A stretch of DNA of 64,000 nucleotides from JAPKYZ01 sp033763835 (GTDB taxonomy: Bacteria; Acidobacteriota; Terriglobia; Bryobacterales; Bryobacteraceae): contig JANRJS010000028.1 of assembly GCA_033763835.1 (NCBI GenBank), forward strand, positions 62,001-126,000, in the 5' to 3' direction. The notes beneath the pieces are model-generated. The model did not search any database. It was not told where the DNA came from and worked only from the letters and a program-made list of their open reading frames with translations. Each line of letters begins with the position of its first letter. Position 1 is the stretch's first letter. The position numbers were made by a program, and so were the translations under genes. This document shows, one piece after another, positions 16,501-24,192 of the stretch.

Positions 16501-17259
16501 CTACTGACTGAGCGTGAAGTTCACGTCAATTTGGGTCACCACCTCCACCGCTTCGCCGTTGAGCAAAGTCGGTTGGTAAACCCACTGCTTAACCGCTTCC
16601 GTCGCCGCCTGAACCAGTAGCGGGTGGCCCGAAAGCAACTGCAAATTCTGGATGGTACCGTCCTTGCCGATGATGGCGGTAAACTTCACCGCGCCCTGGA
16701 TGCGCGCCTGTTTGGCGAGTGGCGGATACACCGGCTTCGGCTGACGGACCAACTTCGCCGCCTGGACGTTGCCGCCGACCCGGATCGGGCCCGACGGAGC
16801 CTTCGGTTTCTCCTTGGCCGGGGGAGGCGGCGGCGGGGGAGCCGCGTTGGGGATACCGCCCAGCACTCCGCCGAGAACTCCGCCTCCGACGCCGCCGGGC
16901 ACGCCGCCGGGCACACCGCCCGTAACGCCCGCCGAAGCCACCGGGGGAAGCTCGTCTTCCTTGATCATCGCGATCTCTTTCGGAATCGCCTTGGGCGCCA
17001 TCAGGCGGTTCGCGTCGAATTGGCGCGGCGCCACTTTCACGATCTTCACGGCCACCGGCTGCGGCGGCGGGGGGGGCGGAGGCGGCGGGGGAGGAGCCAC
17101 CAGCGACGCCGAGAGAGTCGCCATCGGAAGCGCCTCGAAGTAGATCAGGGGGATCACCACCAGCACGCCCAGCAGCAGCACCTGCACGAGAAACGAGATG
17201 AAGATCGACGACGCCTTCTGCGTCTTGTTCTTCTCGTCGATCAACGACTGCTCAAACAT
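16501..17259 (-). CDS. tonB: TonB energy transducer
   Basis: 252 residues: cytoplasmic N-terminus, one transmembrane helix (SIFISFLVQVLLLGVLVVIPL), a proline-rich spacer (11 consecutive Pro, ~78-88), a Gly-rich low-complexity segment (repeated GGVPGG/GGVLGG, ~130-155), and a TonB C-terminal domain (~172-252; LVRQPKPVYPPLAKQARIQG, VKQWVYQPTLLNGEAVEVVT). It should span the periplasm and drive receptors such as the two Oar-like proteins in this window. First gene of the exb cluster, 44 bases after secF on the same strand. Confidence 0.93.
   Translation of the reverse strand: MFEQSLIDEKNKTQKASSIFISFLVQVLLLGVLVVIPLIYFEALPMATLSASLVAPPPPPPPPPPPQPVAVKIVKVAPRQFDANRLMAPKAIPKEIAMIKEDELPPVASAGVTGGVPGGVPGGVGGGVLGGVLGGIPNAAPPPPPPPAKEKPKAPSGPIRVGGNVQAAKLVRQPKPVYPPLAKQARIQGAVKFTAIIGKDGTIQNLQLLSGHPLLVQAATEAVKQWVYQPTLLNGEAVEVVTQIDVNFTLSQ
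16846..16922 (-). repeat. GGV-coding micro-repeats inside tonB
   Basis: Degenerate tandem 12-base units coding for GGVP/GGVL/GGVG within the Gly-rich spacer of TonB. Such in-frame repeats can expand or contract without breaking the gene, altering spacer length. Confidence 0.6.
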
Positions 17260-17303
17260 TTCTGCCTCCTATCCTCAAACTCGTGGACGGCCCGGCGCCG
17301 CCC

Positions 17304-18506
17304 TTACTTAACCGCTTTTCTGGGAGCGCCGGAAACGGCCGGAGCCACAGCGCCCTTCTTCCGGGTCTCCGTGAAGTTTTGCCAGAATACCAGAATCGGG
17401 CTCGCGATGAAAATCGACGAATACGTGCCCACCAAAATTCCCACCACCAGCGCGAACGCAAACCCGTTTAATACCGGCCCGCCGAAAAGCCACAAGGCCA
17501 CCGCCGTCAAAAACGTCAATCCCGAGGTCAGAATCGTCCGGCTCAACGTCTGGTTGATACTCGCATTGACGATGTTGTAGAAACCGTCCTTCCGCGTCAA
17601 GCGGAGATTTTCGCGAATCCGGTCGAAGACGACGATCGTATCGTTCATCGAGTAGCCGACCAGCGTTAACAGCGCCGCGACGACGGTCAAGTCGATGGGC
17701 TTGTTGAACAGCGAAAACAACCCGATCGTGATCACGGTGTCGTGGAACACCGCGATCACCGCGGCGAAACCGTAGGCGAACTCGAACCGGAAGCCGATGT
17801 AGACCAGCATTCCCGCTAACGCCAGCAGCGTCGCCTGGATCGCTTTCGAACGCAGTTCGCCGCCGACCTTCGGCCCGACCACTTCCACATTGCGGATCGA
17901 GAACGGCGCGAGATAGGTCTCCTGCTTCAGCGCGTCCACCACCGCCTTCGTCACGCCCGGCACCGCCGCCAACTCGTCGTGATTGCGGATCAAACCGGAA
18001 CGCGGCGGCGTGTTGCGGTACTCCATAATCGCCCTCGATAAATCCTGCAGTTGGATTTCGGACAGTGGCACTCCCGCGCGCTGCAGCGGTCCGCGCATTC
18101 GTTCCGCTAACGCGGCCTGCGAAGCGTTGTTGAAGTCGAGCTTGCCCGATTGGGGTTGCCCGAACGTCGTGTCGAGAGTATCCACCAGCGTGGCCCGCAC
18201 CGACTCGAGTTCCTTGTCTTCCCGCAACTCCGTCCCGATAATCACTTCGTTATCCCCGGACGTCACTTCCTGCACCGAGATCTCGCCCGGAATTCGCGCC
18301 GACACCGCTGCGCGCACCTTGTCGACCTGCGGCTTCTCGGCGAAGCGCACGTTCATCATCGCGCCGCCCTTGAAGTCGATGCCGTACTCCGGGCCGCCTT
18401 TGACGATCAGGCTTCCCAATCCCACCGCGGTCAAAATCAGTGACGCGACGATGAAGGGCGTTTTCTTGCCCAGAAAATCGAAATTCGAACCTTTGAATAA
18501 CTCCAT
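17304..18506 (-). CDS. secF: Protein translocase subunit SecF with HhH insert
   Basis: 400 residues, about 80 longer than a typical SecF. Helix 1 (TPFIVASLILTAVGLGSLIV), the SecF motif YGIDFKGGAMMNVRF, and the C-terminal five-helix block (IGFRFEFAYGFAAVIAVFHD, VGYSMNDTIVVFDRIREN) are normal. Between ~122 and 200, in the first periplasmic loop, lies LDFNNASQAALAERM ... AIMEYRNTPPRSGLI ... ELAAVPGVTKAVVDAL, which matches the ComEA-type helix-hairpin-helix pattern. With SecD and YajC it uses the proton gradient to complete Sec export. Same transcript as tgt, yajC and secD; 83 bases after secD. Confidence 0.95.
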   Translation of the reverse strand: MELFKGSNFDFLGKKTPFIVASLILTAVGLGSLIVKGGPEYGIDFKGGAMMNVRFAEKPQVDKVRAAVSARIPGEISVQEVTSGDNEVIIGTELREDKELESVRATLVDTLDTTFGQPQSGKLDFNNASQAALAERMRGPLQRAGVPLSEIQLQDLSRAIMEYRNTPPRSGLIRNHDELAAVPGVTKAVVDALKQETYLAPFSIRNVEVVGPKVGGELRSKAIQATLLALAGMLVYIGFRFEFAYGFAAVIAVFHDTVITIGLFSLFNKPIDLTVVAALLTLVGYSMNDTIVVFDRIRENLRLTRKDGFYNIVNASINQTLSRTILTSGLTFLTAVALWLFGGPVLNGFAFALVVGILVGTYSSIFIASPILVFWQNFTETRKKGAVAPAVSGAPRKAVK

Positions 18507-18589
18507 TCGCTCCGTCGGTCATCGCGCCCGAGCCCATTTGGGGCTATAGACACCATGCCGTCCTTCCAGGTTCCCGGTTCCGGTTCGCG

Positions 18590-20215
18590 CTAAATGCTCA
18601 GCGCGGTAACCTGCTTCTTTCCCCCGAGTTCCCAATCGAAAATCGCCTTCGACACGAACACCGCCGTAAACACGTTGGCCAAGAGACCGATCACCAGCGT
18701 GACCGCGAAACCCTTAACCGCCGTCGTACCGAAGATAAACAAAAAAGCGCAGGAAACCACGGTAGTGACGTGCGTGTCGACGATCGTCCACCAAGCTTTC
18801 CCAAATCCCGCATCCACCGCCGCCGCCGGCAGTTTCCCCGCCCGCAACTCCTCACGGATGCGCTCGAAAATCAAAACGTTGGAATCGACTGCCATACCGA
18901 TCAGCAGCACGATACCCGCAATGCCGGGCAAAGTCAGCACCGCACCGAAGTACGCCAAACACCCGATCAGAATGATGGCGTTCAGCACTAATGCCACCGT
19001 CGCGTTAATCCCCGACTTACGGTAGTAGAACAGCATGACCAGCGTCACGGCGACCAACCCAACCAGGCCCGCCCGCAAACCTTGCTGAATCGAATCCGCG
19101 CCAAGCGACGGGCCAACGCTGCGCTCTTCGAGATACACGATTCCGGCGGGCAGCGATCCGGCCCGGAGCACTAGCGCCAAGTCCGACGCTTCCTGCTGGC
19201 CGAACGCACCCGTGATGCGGCCCGAATCGGAAATCTTAGACTCGATCGTCGCCACGCTGCGGATGTTGTTATCGAGGACGACGGCCAGTCTCTTGCCGAT
19301 GTTCGCTTCCGTAAAGCGCTCAAAGCGCCGGGCGCCGTCCTGCGACAGCACAAAATTCGTCTCCCACCGGCCGTTGGTCTGATCCTGGCTGGGGCGCGCG
19401 TCGCGCAGATCGCGCCCGGTAATCGTCGCGGACCGTGTCAACAGATACCACTGGTCCCCCGCGCCGGTCTCTCCCGCGCGCGGCGGTTGCTTACCGAGTT
19501 TCGTGTTCAGCGGCAGTACGCCGCCGAAGTTAGCGAGCGCCTGCTCCCGCGACGGAAACGGCCCTTCGCGCACTTCCGTGATTTCGAGCAGCGCCGCCGT
19601 TTGTAAAATTTGTTTGATTCGCGCCGGATCGTCCACGCCCGGCAGTTGCACTAGAATCTCGGACTCGTCTTCCGTGCGTCCGCTCTGCTGCACGCTCGAC
19701 TCGGCGAGGCCGAGTCCGTTGATGCGATTCTCGATCGTATTCATCGAGCGCGTCACCGTATCTTTGCGCAACGCCAGCGCCTCGGTCGGCTTCAGATTCA
19801 TCCGGTATTCGGTGGAATTCACCGCCGTCAGCGTCCACTGCGGATAGTTCTCGGTGATTACCGTGCGGAACGCCCCCGCCTTGTTCGCGTCGACACCCTT
19901 CACCTGGATCTCGATCTTCGCCGCATCTTCGATCTTCTGCGGATCGTTGCGGTCGAGCGCGGCATAGTTCACCTGCGCCTTACTCAGCTGATCTTTCAAT
20001 TGCTCGATGACGCGGTCCGCTTCGGCCTTAAAGGCGTCCTGCACCTGCACCTGCAACATCAACTGGCTGCCGCCCCGTAAATCGAGCCCAAGACGGATAT
20101 TCGAATTCCAGTTGGCGATCAACTCTTCCTTCGATTTCGGAAGACCGAAAATCCCGTAGAGGCAGACCAACACGGTCGCCAAAATCAGCAAGAACTTAAA
20201 TTGAGTGCTCTTCAT
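18590..20215 (-). CDS. secD: Protein translocase subunit SecD
   Basis: 541 residues. N-terminal helix (FKFLLILATVLVCLYGIFGL), the GLDLRGGSQLMLQV motif, a periplasmic P1 domain (~60-370) and the C-terminal RND-like six-helix domain (GLVGLVAVTLVMLFYYR, LPGIAGIVLLIGMAVDSNVLIFERIREEL with the conserved Asp). It pulls exported proteins out of SecYEG on the periplasmic side. Located between yajC (16 bases upstream) and secF, the classical order. Confidence 0.97.
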   Translation of the reverse strand: MKSTQFKFLLILATVLVCLYGIFGLPKSKEELIANWNSNIRLGLDLRGGSQLMLQVQVQDAFKAEADRVIEQLKDQLSKAQVNYAALDRNDPQKIEDAAKIEIQVKGVDANKAGAFRTVITENYPQWTLTAVNSTEYRMNLKPTEALALRKDTVTRSMNTIENRINGLGLAESSVQQSGRTEDESEILVQLPGVDDPARIKQILQTAALLEITEVREGPFPSREQALANFGGVLPLNTKLGKQPPRAGETGAGDQWYLLTRSATITGRDLRDARPSQDQTNGRWETNFVLSQDGARRFERFTEANIGKRLAVVLDNNIRSVATIESKISDSGRITGAFGQQEASDLALVLRAGSLPAGIVYLEERSVGPSLGADSIQQGLRAGLVGLVAVTLVMLFYYRKSGINATVALVLNAIILIGCLAYFGAVLTLPGIAGIVLLIGMAVDSNVLIFERIREELRAGKLPAAAVDAGFGKAWWTIVDTHVTTVVSCAFLFIFGTTAVKGFAVTLVIGLLANVFTAVFVSKAIFDWELGGKKQVTALSI

Positions 20216-20231
20216 CTTCTTACCGCCAACT

Positions 20232-20525
20232 TCAACCCGCTTTTTGCCCCACCAGTCCGGTAACGGCGCTGCGGGCCACCAATACCTTCAAGCCGTCGGG
20301 CTTCAGGCGCAGCACTAGAGTATCCTCTTCCGCGTTGATCGCGAAAATGGTACCGATCATCCCGCCGCTGGTCACCACATCGTCGCCGTTCTTCAACCCG
20401 TCGAGCATCGCCTTCGTCTGTTTCTTCTGCCGCTGCATGGGCAGGAACAAAAGGAAATAGAAAATGGCGAAAATCAGCAGGACCGGCAGGAAACCGAGAA
20501 TCGGATTGGACTGAGCCGCAGGCAT
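20232..20525 (-). CDS. yajC: Preprotein translocase accessory subunit YajC
   Basis: 97 residues with one transmembrane helix (LGFLPVLLIFAIFYFLLFLP), the typical basic turn MQRQKKQTKAMLDGLKNGDD and VVTSGGMIGTI. It binds SecDF. Sits 63 bases after tgt and 16 before secD in the conserved tgt-yajC-secD-secF order. Confidence 0.96.
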   Translation of the reverse strand: MPAAQSNPILGFLPVLLIFAIFYFLLFLPMQRQKKQTKAMLDGLKNGDDVVTSGGMIGTIFAINAEEDTLVLRLKPDGLKVLVARSAVTGLVGQKAG

Positions 20526-20588
20526 ACCGTTATCGATCTTACGCGTTACAACCGTGGGTTCGCTGGCCGGAGACTCGCTTAGAACGTA

Positions 20589-21725
20589 CTAGTCCAAACT
20601 CGCCGGGCGGGACCGCATTTTCTCCACAAACCGGGGGAAAACCCCAAGCAATAGAGCGTCGCGCATTCCCCGGGCGATGTCAAGGTAATGGCGCAAGTTA
20701 TGCATCGTGGCGAGCGTCGAAAACAACATCTCGCCCGCCTGGAAAAGATGCCGCAGATAGGCGCGCGAAAAATGGCGGCAGGTATAGCAGCCGCAATTCT
20801 CGTCGAGCGGCCGCGGGTCGTCCGCGTAGCGCGCCTGCTTGATCGACACCCGGCCGGCGTTCGTGAATAACGTTCCGTTGCGTGCGTTACGCGTGGGCAT
20901 CACGCAGTCCATCATGTCCACGCCGAGGGCGACGTACTCCGGCAACTCTTCGGGCAAGCCAACGCCCATCACATAACGCGGTCGTTCGAGCGGTAGCGCC
21001 GCCGCGCTCGCCTCCGCCATTTCGAGAGACAGAGGACGCGGCTCCCCAACGGAGAGTCCGCCGATCGCGTACCCGTGCGCGTCGAGTTCGACCAGCGCCC
21101 CCGCGCATTCGCGCCGCAAATCGGCATGCATGCCGCCCTGAACGATTGGAAATAGCGCATGGCTTGCCGCTCGATCGGCGCGAGGTCCGCGATAATGCTC
21201 GAACGCCTCCCGCGCCCAGGCCACCGTCCGGCGCATCGCTTTTTCCACGCGGCGCCTGTCCTCGGGATATGCGGGACACTCGTCCAAAACCATCGCGATG
21301 TCCGATCCGAGGGCGAGTTGCACGTCGACGGTCGAGGCGGGTGTAAACAGATGCTTCGAGCCGTCGAGGTGCGACTGGAACACGACGCCTTCGTCGCGGA
21401 TCTTACGGAGCTTCGAGAGCGAAAACACCTGGAAGCCGCCGGAATCGGTGAGAATCGCGCGATCCCATTGCATGAATCGATGCAGGCCGCCCAACCGCTC
21501 GACGGTCTCGTGCCCTGGGCGCAGATAGAGGTGATACGTGTTCGCGAGGATCACCGGCGGATCGGCCTCGGCGATCAGATCGCGCGGCGTCAGGCCCTTT
21601 ACCGTCGCCTGCGTGCCGACGGGCATGAAGATTGGCGTGGGGATAGCGCCGTGCGGCGTGTGCAGTTTCCCCGCGCGCGCCTTGGTAACCGGGCAGACGG
21701 CTTCTATTTCGAACTCGAAAGGCAA
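20589..21725 (-). CDS. tgt: tRNA-guanine transglycosylase (queuosine pathway)
   Basis: 378 residues from the TTG at 21725. The enzyme exchanges guanine-34 of GUN-anticodon tRNAs for the queuosine precursor preQ1. Visible marks: HTPHGAIPTPIFMPVGTQATVKG, ILTDSGGFQVFSL (catalytic Asp region), the second catalytic Asp in GVDMMDCVMPTRNARNG, and the zinc ligands CGCYTCRHFSRAYLRHL. The frame extends to GTG/ATG at 21782/21779, but those extra ~19 residues are just the translated direct and inverted repeats of the vapB operator, so a later start beginning PFEFEIEA is preferred; its Shine-Dalgarno is weak (AAGAG 12 bases upstream). First gene of the sec transcript. Confidence 0.95.
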   Translation of the reverse strand: MPFEFEIEAVCPVTKARAGKLHTPHGAIPTPIFMPVGTQATVKGLTPRDLIAEADPPVILANTYHLYLRPGHETVERLGGLHRFMQWDRAILTDSGGFQVFSLSKLRKIRDEGVVFQSHLDGSKHLFTPASTVDVQLALGSDIAMVLDECPAYPEDRRRVEKAMRRTVAWAREAFEHYRGPRADRAASHALFPIVQGGMHADLRRECAGALVELDAHGYAIGGLSVGEPRPLSLEMAEASAAALPLERPRYVMGVGLPEELPEYVALGVDMMDCVMPTRNARNGTLFTNAGRVSIKQARYADDPRPLDENCGCYTCRHFSRAYLRHLFQAGEMLFSTLATMHNLRHYLDIARGMRDALLLGVFPRFVEKMRSRPASLD

Positions 21726-21740
21726 TTGTCGATTGTACTC

Positions 21741-21781
21741 TTGATGCAGTTTGATGCAGTTATCGATGCTAAACTGCATCA
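21741..21781. promoter_or_regulatory. Dyad operator of the vapBC-like pair
   Basis: Two tandem TTGATGCAGT copies (21741-21750 and 21751-21760) are followed by AAACTGCATCA (21771-21781), the exact reverse complement of TGATGCAGTTT. The array ends one base before the antitoxin ATG at 21783. Half-sites spaced by 10 and 20 bases fit a ribbon-helix-helix antitoxin binding cooperatively on one face of the DNA; it also overlaps the tgt leader, so it could affect tgt too. Confidence 0.7.
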
Positions 21782-21782
21782 C

Positions 21783-22067
21783 ATGAACCGACGCCGCGTT
21801 CCCATTCCGGCGAAGCGCCGAACTACCTTAACGTTGCCTACCGACTCGCTGCGTCAGGTTGAAGCGCTGGCGATGCAAAAGGGCGTTACGGCCAGTGCGA
21901 TCGTCGCCGGTATGATCTCCGACGGCTTGAGCGCACAGGCGGCGGCCAAGCGCGGCCGCGATGTAGTTGAAGCTTACCGGCGCGCCTTCGACGGCTTTAC
22001 GGAAGAAGAGCGGCTACTGCTCGACGGCATTGTTTTGGATCCCCTTCCGCCGCGCAAGCGCAAATGA
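21783..22067 (+). CDS. Antitoxin with ribbon-helix-helix N-terminus (VapB-like)
   Basis: 94 residues. After a basic lead the segment RRTTLTLPTDSLRQVEALAM and the following helix (GVTASAIVAGMISDGLS) have the beta-helix-helix spacing of RHH (CopG-like) DNA-binding antitoxins. The C-terminal half is charged and likely binds the toxin. The start ATG at 21783 directly follows the dyad operator; the longer in-frame reading upstream is antisense to tgt and not coding. Overlaps the PIN gene by 4 bases (ATGA). Confidence 0.8.
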   Translation: MNRRRVPIPAKRRTTLTLPTDSLRQVEALAMQKGVTASAIVAGMISDGLSAQAAAKRGRDVVEAYRRAFDGFTEEERLLLDGIVLDPLPPRKRK

Positions 22068-22594
22068 ACTCGCCTTTCCTGCTCGACACCAGCGCCGAGA
22101 GTTGGCTGACGCGTGAAGGCTTCGACGAACGCCAAGAGTGGTTACGGCGACAGATCGCGCTTCAGCGGGTCCGCGTTTCGGCGGTAACTGTGGTCGAGCG
22201 GGTTAAGGGATATGTCGCGTTGTGGCGCAAGGCGGAGCCGGCCGACCAGCCCGCGATCGAGAAGGCGCGGGTCGCGTATCTATCGGCCGCTACTCAAATA
22301 GTTCCCTTGAGCGTGGAAGCGGGGGTCGCCGCCGGCGAAATCATGGCGCTGTTGCCCGATCCGCCGACACCGCCGCGCCGCTCGTATCGGGCCGCGGAGT
22401 CTCGGCAAGAACGCCTATCGCGCTGGCGTTTTGACATTCTGATTGCGGCGACGGCTTTGGTTTCCCGCATGCCGCTCGTGCATAACAACGCCGCCGACTT
22501 CGAACCGATTCGTGGGATCGTCGAACGCATCCCCAGCCGTTTCCCGACGCTCGGACCGCTCGACTTGATCCGGTGCTCGACGCTGATAATCTAA
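22064..22594 (+). CDS. PIN-domain ribonuclease toxin (VapC-like)
   Basis: 176 residues with PIN acidic residues in order: Asp8 in FLLDTS, Glu46 in VTVVERVKG, Asp in WRFDILIAATAL (~124) and Asp in NNAADFE. Such toxins cleave tRNA or rRNA when the antitoxin is lost. It is longer than a usual VapC (~130), with a Pro/Arg-rich insert (LPDPPTPPRRSYRAAESRQE, ~99-120) before the third acidic residue, and a C-terminal extension. Coupled to the antitoxin gene; target unknown. Confidence 0.85.
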   Translation: MNSPFLLDTSAESWLTREGFDERQEWLRRQIALQRVRVSAVTVVERVKGYVALWRKAEPADQPAIEKARVAYLSAATQIVPLSVEAGVAAGEIMALLPDPPTPPRRSYRAAESRQERLSRWRFDILIAATALVSRMPLVHNNAADFEPIRGIVERIPSRFPTLGPLDLIRCSTLII

Positions 22595-22599
22595 CGTCC

Positions 22600-22971
22600 A
22601 TGACTTCCCTACTCGTTACCTGGCTGGTTAGCGCCGTGAGCCTGCTCGTCGTCGCCTATTTGGTGCCCGGATTCTCGGTAAGCGGAATTGTCGCGGCACT
22701 CATCGCGGCCGTCGCCATAGGGTTGGTGAACGGCACGCTTGGAGCTTTTTTGAAGCTCGTTACGTTTCCGTTGTCGGTGATCACCCTCGGGTTGTTTTGG
22801 CTGGTCATCAACGCCCTGATGCTGATGGCGGCGGCGGCGATCGTGCCGGGATTCCGCGTCGACGGTTTCGGATCGGCGTTCGTCGGCGGAATTCTCCTAT
22901 CGATCGTCAACACCGTGTTTGGCTGGGTCGCTAAACCCGCCATCAAGAAGAGCAAAGCGGCGGGCGCTTAA
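22600..22971 (+). CDS. Small four-helix membrane protein, phage-holin/YvlD family (PF04020)
   Basis: 123 residues from ATG 22600, four hydrophobic helices and the family pattern YLVPGFSVSG ... GLVNGTLGAFLKLVTFPLSVITLG ... IVPGFRVDGFGSAFVGGILLS. Widespread in bacteria, unknown function, sometimes linked to envelope stress. It starts 5 bases after the PIN toxin stop, so may be read through from the TA promoter. Its end overlaps the convergent 71-residue ORF by 4 bases. Confidence 0.88.
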   Translation: MTSLLVTWLVSAVSLLVVAYLVPGFSVSGIVAALIAAVAIGLVNGTLGAFLKLVTFPLSVITLGLFWLVINALMLMAAAAIVPGFRVDGFGSAFVGGILLSIVNTVFGWVAKPAIKKSKAAGA

Positions 22972-23183
22972 GCCAAGCGCGCACGCGGCGAGCGGACCGC
23001 CTGTACGGCGAGCGGCGCGGAATCCTTGCGCAGTTTCCGCATCACCGTTTCCTCGTTCGCCGCCGGATCGAGATACACGGTTACGCAATGTTTGGCTTCG
23101 TCCACCGAAACGGCGTGAACGCCCTGCTTGCCGAGGTACTTCTTGGCCAGCGTGCCTTGTAGCTCGAGAAGTTCTTGGCTCAT
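22968..23183 (-). CDS. Stand-alone homologue of the protease N-terminal domain
   Basis: 71 residues, no signal peptide. The sequence can be aligned over its length with residues ~11-95 of the trypsin-like protease encoded just upstream: LAKKYLG vs LAERFLG, VHAV vs VHAV, VTVYLDPAAN vs VLVYVTNLNAA, and the end VRSPRARLA vs VESPMARLA (7 of 9 identical). Its Shine-Dalgarno GGGAGTAG contains the protease stop codon, so the two are translationally coupled (gap 4 bases). A role as a diffusible inhibitor or partner of the protease is inference; no named family recognised. Confidence 0.72.
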   Translation of the reverse strand: MSQELLELQGTLAKKYLGKQGVHAVSVDEAKHCVTVYLDPAANEETVMRKLRKDSAPLAVQAVRSPRARLA

Positions 23184-23187
23184 GGCG

Positions 23188-24150
23188 CTACTCCCATAGT
23201 AGTTCGATTTCCATCTCGCGGCAGACCTGGGCGATGGGATGGGCGTAATAGAAGTCGCCCTGCGGATCGACGGCGCTCAGTAATCCCACGGCCCGGCGCG
23301 TGCCTTCTTCGAGAACCAGCGAGCCGCTGTCCCCGGTTTCGCCCACCGAGTTTTCATCCTTCGACGACGCATCGACGCGGATCAGGTTTAGGAACCGCAG
23401 CGGACGCTCCCGGCGCGGATCCTCAACGTCGGCGATCAATCCGGTATCGGTGACGCGCCCTACGGTGAAACCCGAAGTCCGGCCATGCTTCGCGACCCGC
23501 ATGCCTTTCTCCGCCGACAGCGGCGCGCCGATCGCGCCGATGGAGCAGACTTCGGAGCGCCACTCCACGCCTCGCTCGATCGTGGCCACCGCCGCGTCCA
23601 CCTCGATCGGAACCGTCAGATGCAGCCGCGAAGCGCGTAGTACCGTGGCCACGAGTTCCCCGCCCTGCCGGATCGGCGTCCCGCGGACGCGCCCCTCGAG
23701 CGGCGCGAATACATGGCTGTTGCCGAGGATTAACGGATCCGGATCGTCGCCCTCACGAATCGACTTTGCGAACGCACCCAGCGTTCCGGCGGGACCGCCT
23801 TCACGGCCGATCTCGATCCCGCCCAGCAGCGGGCGCACGCGGCCCTTTCGATTCTCCGAGCATCCGGCGAGGCGCGCCATGGGACTCTCGACTAATCGAA
23901 CGGGAATGCCGTCCACTTTGCCGGGAAGCGACTCGGGCGCGGCGTTGAGGTTGGTGACATAGACCAGCACCGCCGGCGATTCTTCAGTACCGCCTAGGCC
24001 GACCGCATGCACGCGCGACGGCGTTTCATGCGATTCGTCGAAGCGATGCATATGCAGAGCGGCCAAGCCCGGCAGCCGCCGGGTAGCGGCCCGGGCGTGC
24101 CCCAGAAACCGCTCGGCCAGATCGTCTCGCACATCCGCTGGGTTCCGCAT
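23188..24150 (-). CDS. Trypsin-like (chymotrypsin-fold) serine protease, no signal peptide
   Basis: 320 residues. An N-terminal ~95-residue domain (VHAVGLGG, VLVYVTN) precedes a protease domain with the triad His146 (GNSHVFA), Asp185 (VDAAVA) and Ser275 (TGDSGSLV). No signal peptide or membrane helix is visible, so it may act in the cytoplasm, unlike most of this fold. AGGGAG lies only two bases before the ATG, an unusually tight spacing. It is divergent from cysS (42 bases) and followed by the small gene that duplicates its N-domain. Substrate unknown. Confidence 0.82.
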   Translation of the reverse strand: MRNPADVRDDLAERFLGHARAATRRLPGLAALHMHRFDESHETPSRVHAVGLGGTEESPAVLVYVTNLNAAPESLPGKVDGIPVRLVESPMARLAGCSENRKGRVRPLLGGIEIGREGGPAGTLGAFAKSIREGDDPDPLILGNSHVFAPLEGRVRGTPIRQGGELVATVLRASRLHLTVPIEVDAAVATIERGVEWRSEVCSIGAIGAPLSAEKGMRVAKHGRTSGFTVGRVTDTGLIADVEDPRRERPLRFLNLIRVDASSKDENSVGETGDSGSLVLEEGTRRAVGLLSAVDPQGDFYYAHPIAQVCREMEIELLWE

Positions 24151-24192
24151 CTCTCCCTGTTACGATAAAGGACTCCGAACCCTTCCCCCACA

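Noticed and set aside
14691..16511. 606-codon open frame on the plus strand opposite the exb cluster
   Set aside because: Its product is Arg/Asp/His-rich with no domain, no RBS and no signal; it is the antisense shadow of the well-supported exbB/exbD/TPR genes, a common effect in GC-rich DNA.
16846..17090. Repetitive GC-rich tract considered as CRISPR or minisatellite
   Set aside because: It is the Pro- and Gly-coding spacer of tonB; units are short, degenerate and in frame, with no spacers.
21159..21782. N-terminal two thirds of the 302-codon frame that ends in the antitoxin
   Set aside because: This part is antisense to tgt; the family-like antitoxin begins at ATG 21783 right after the operator.
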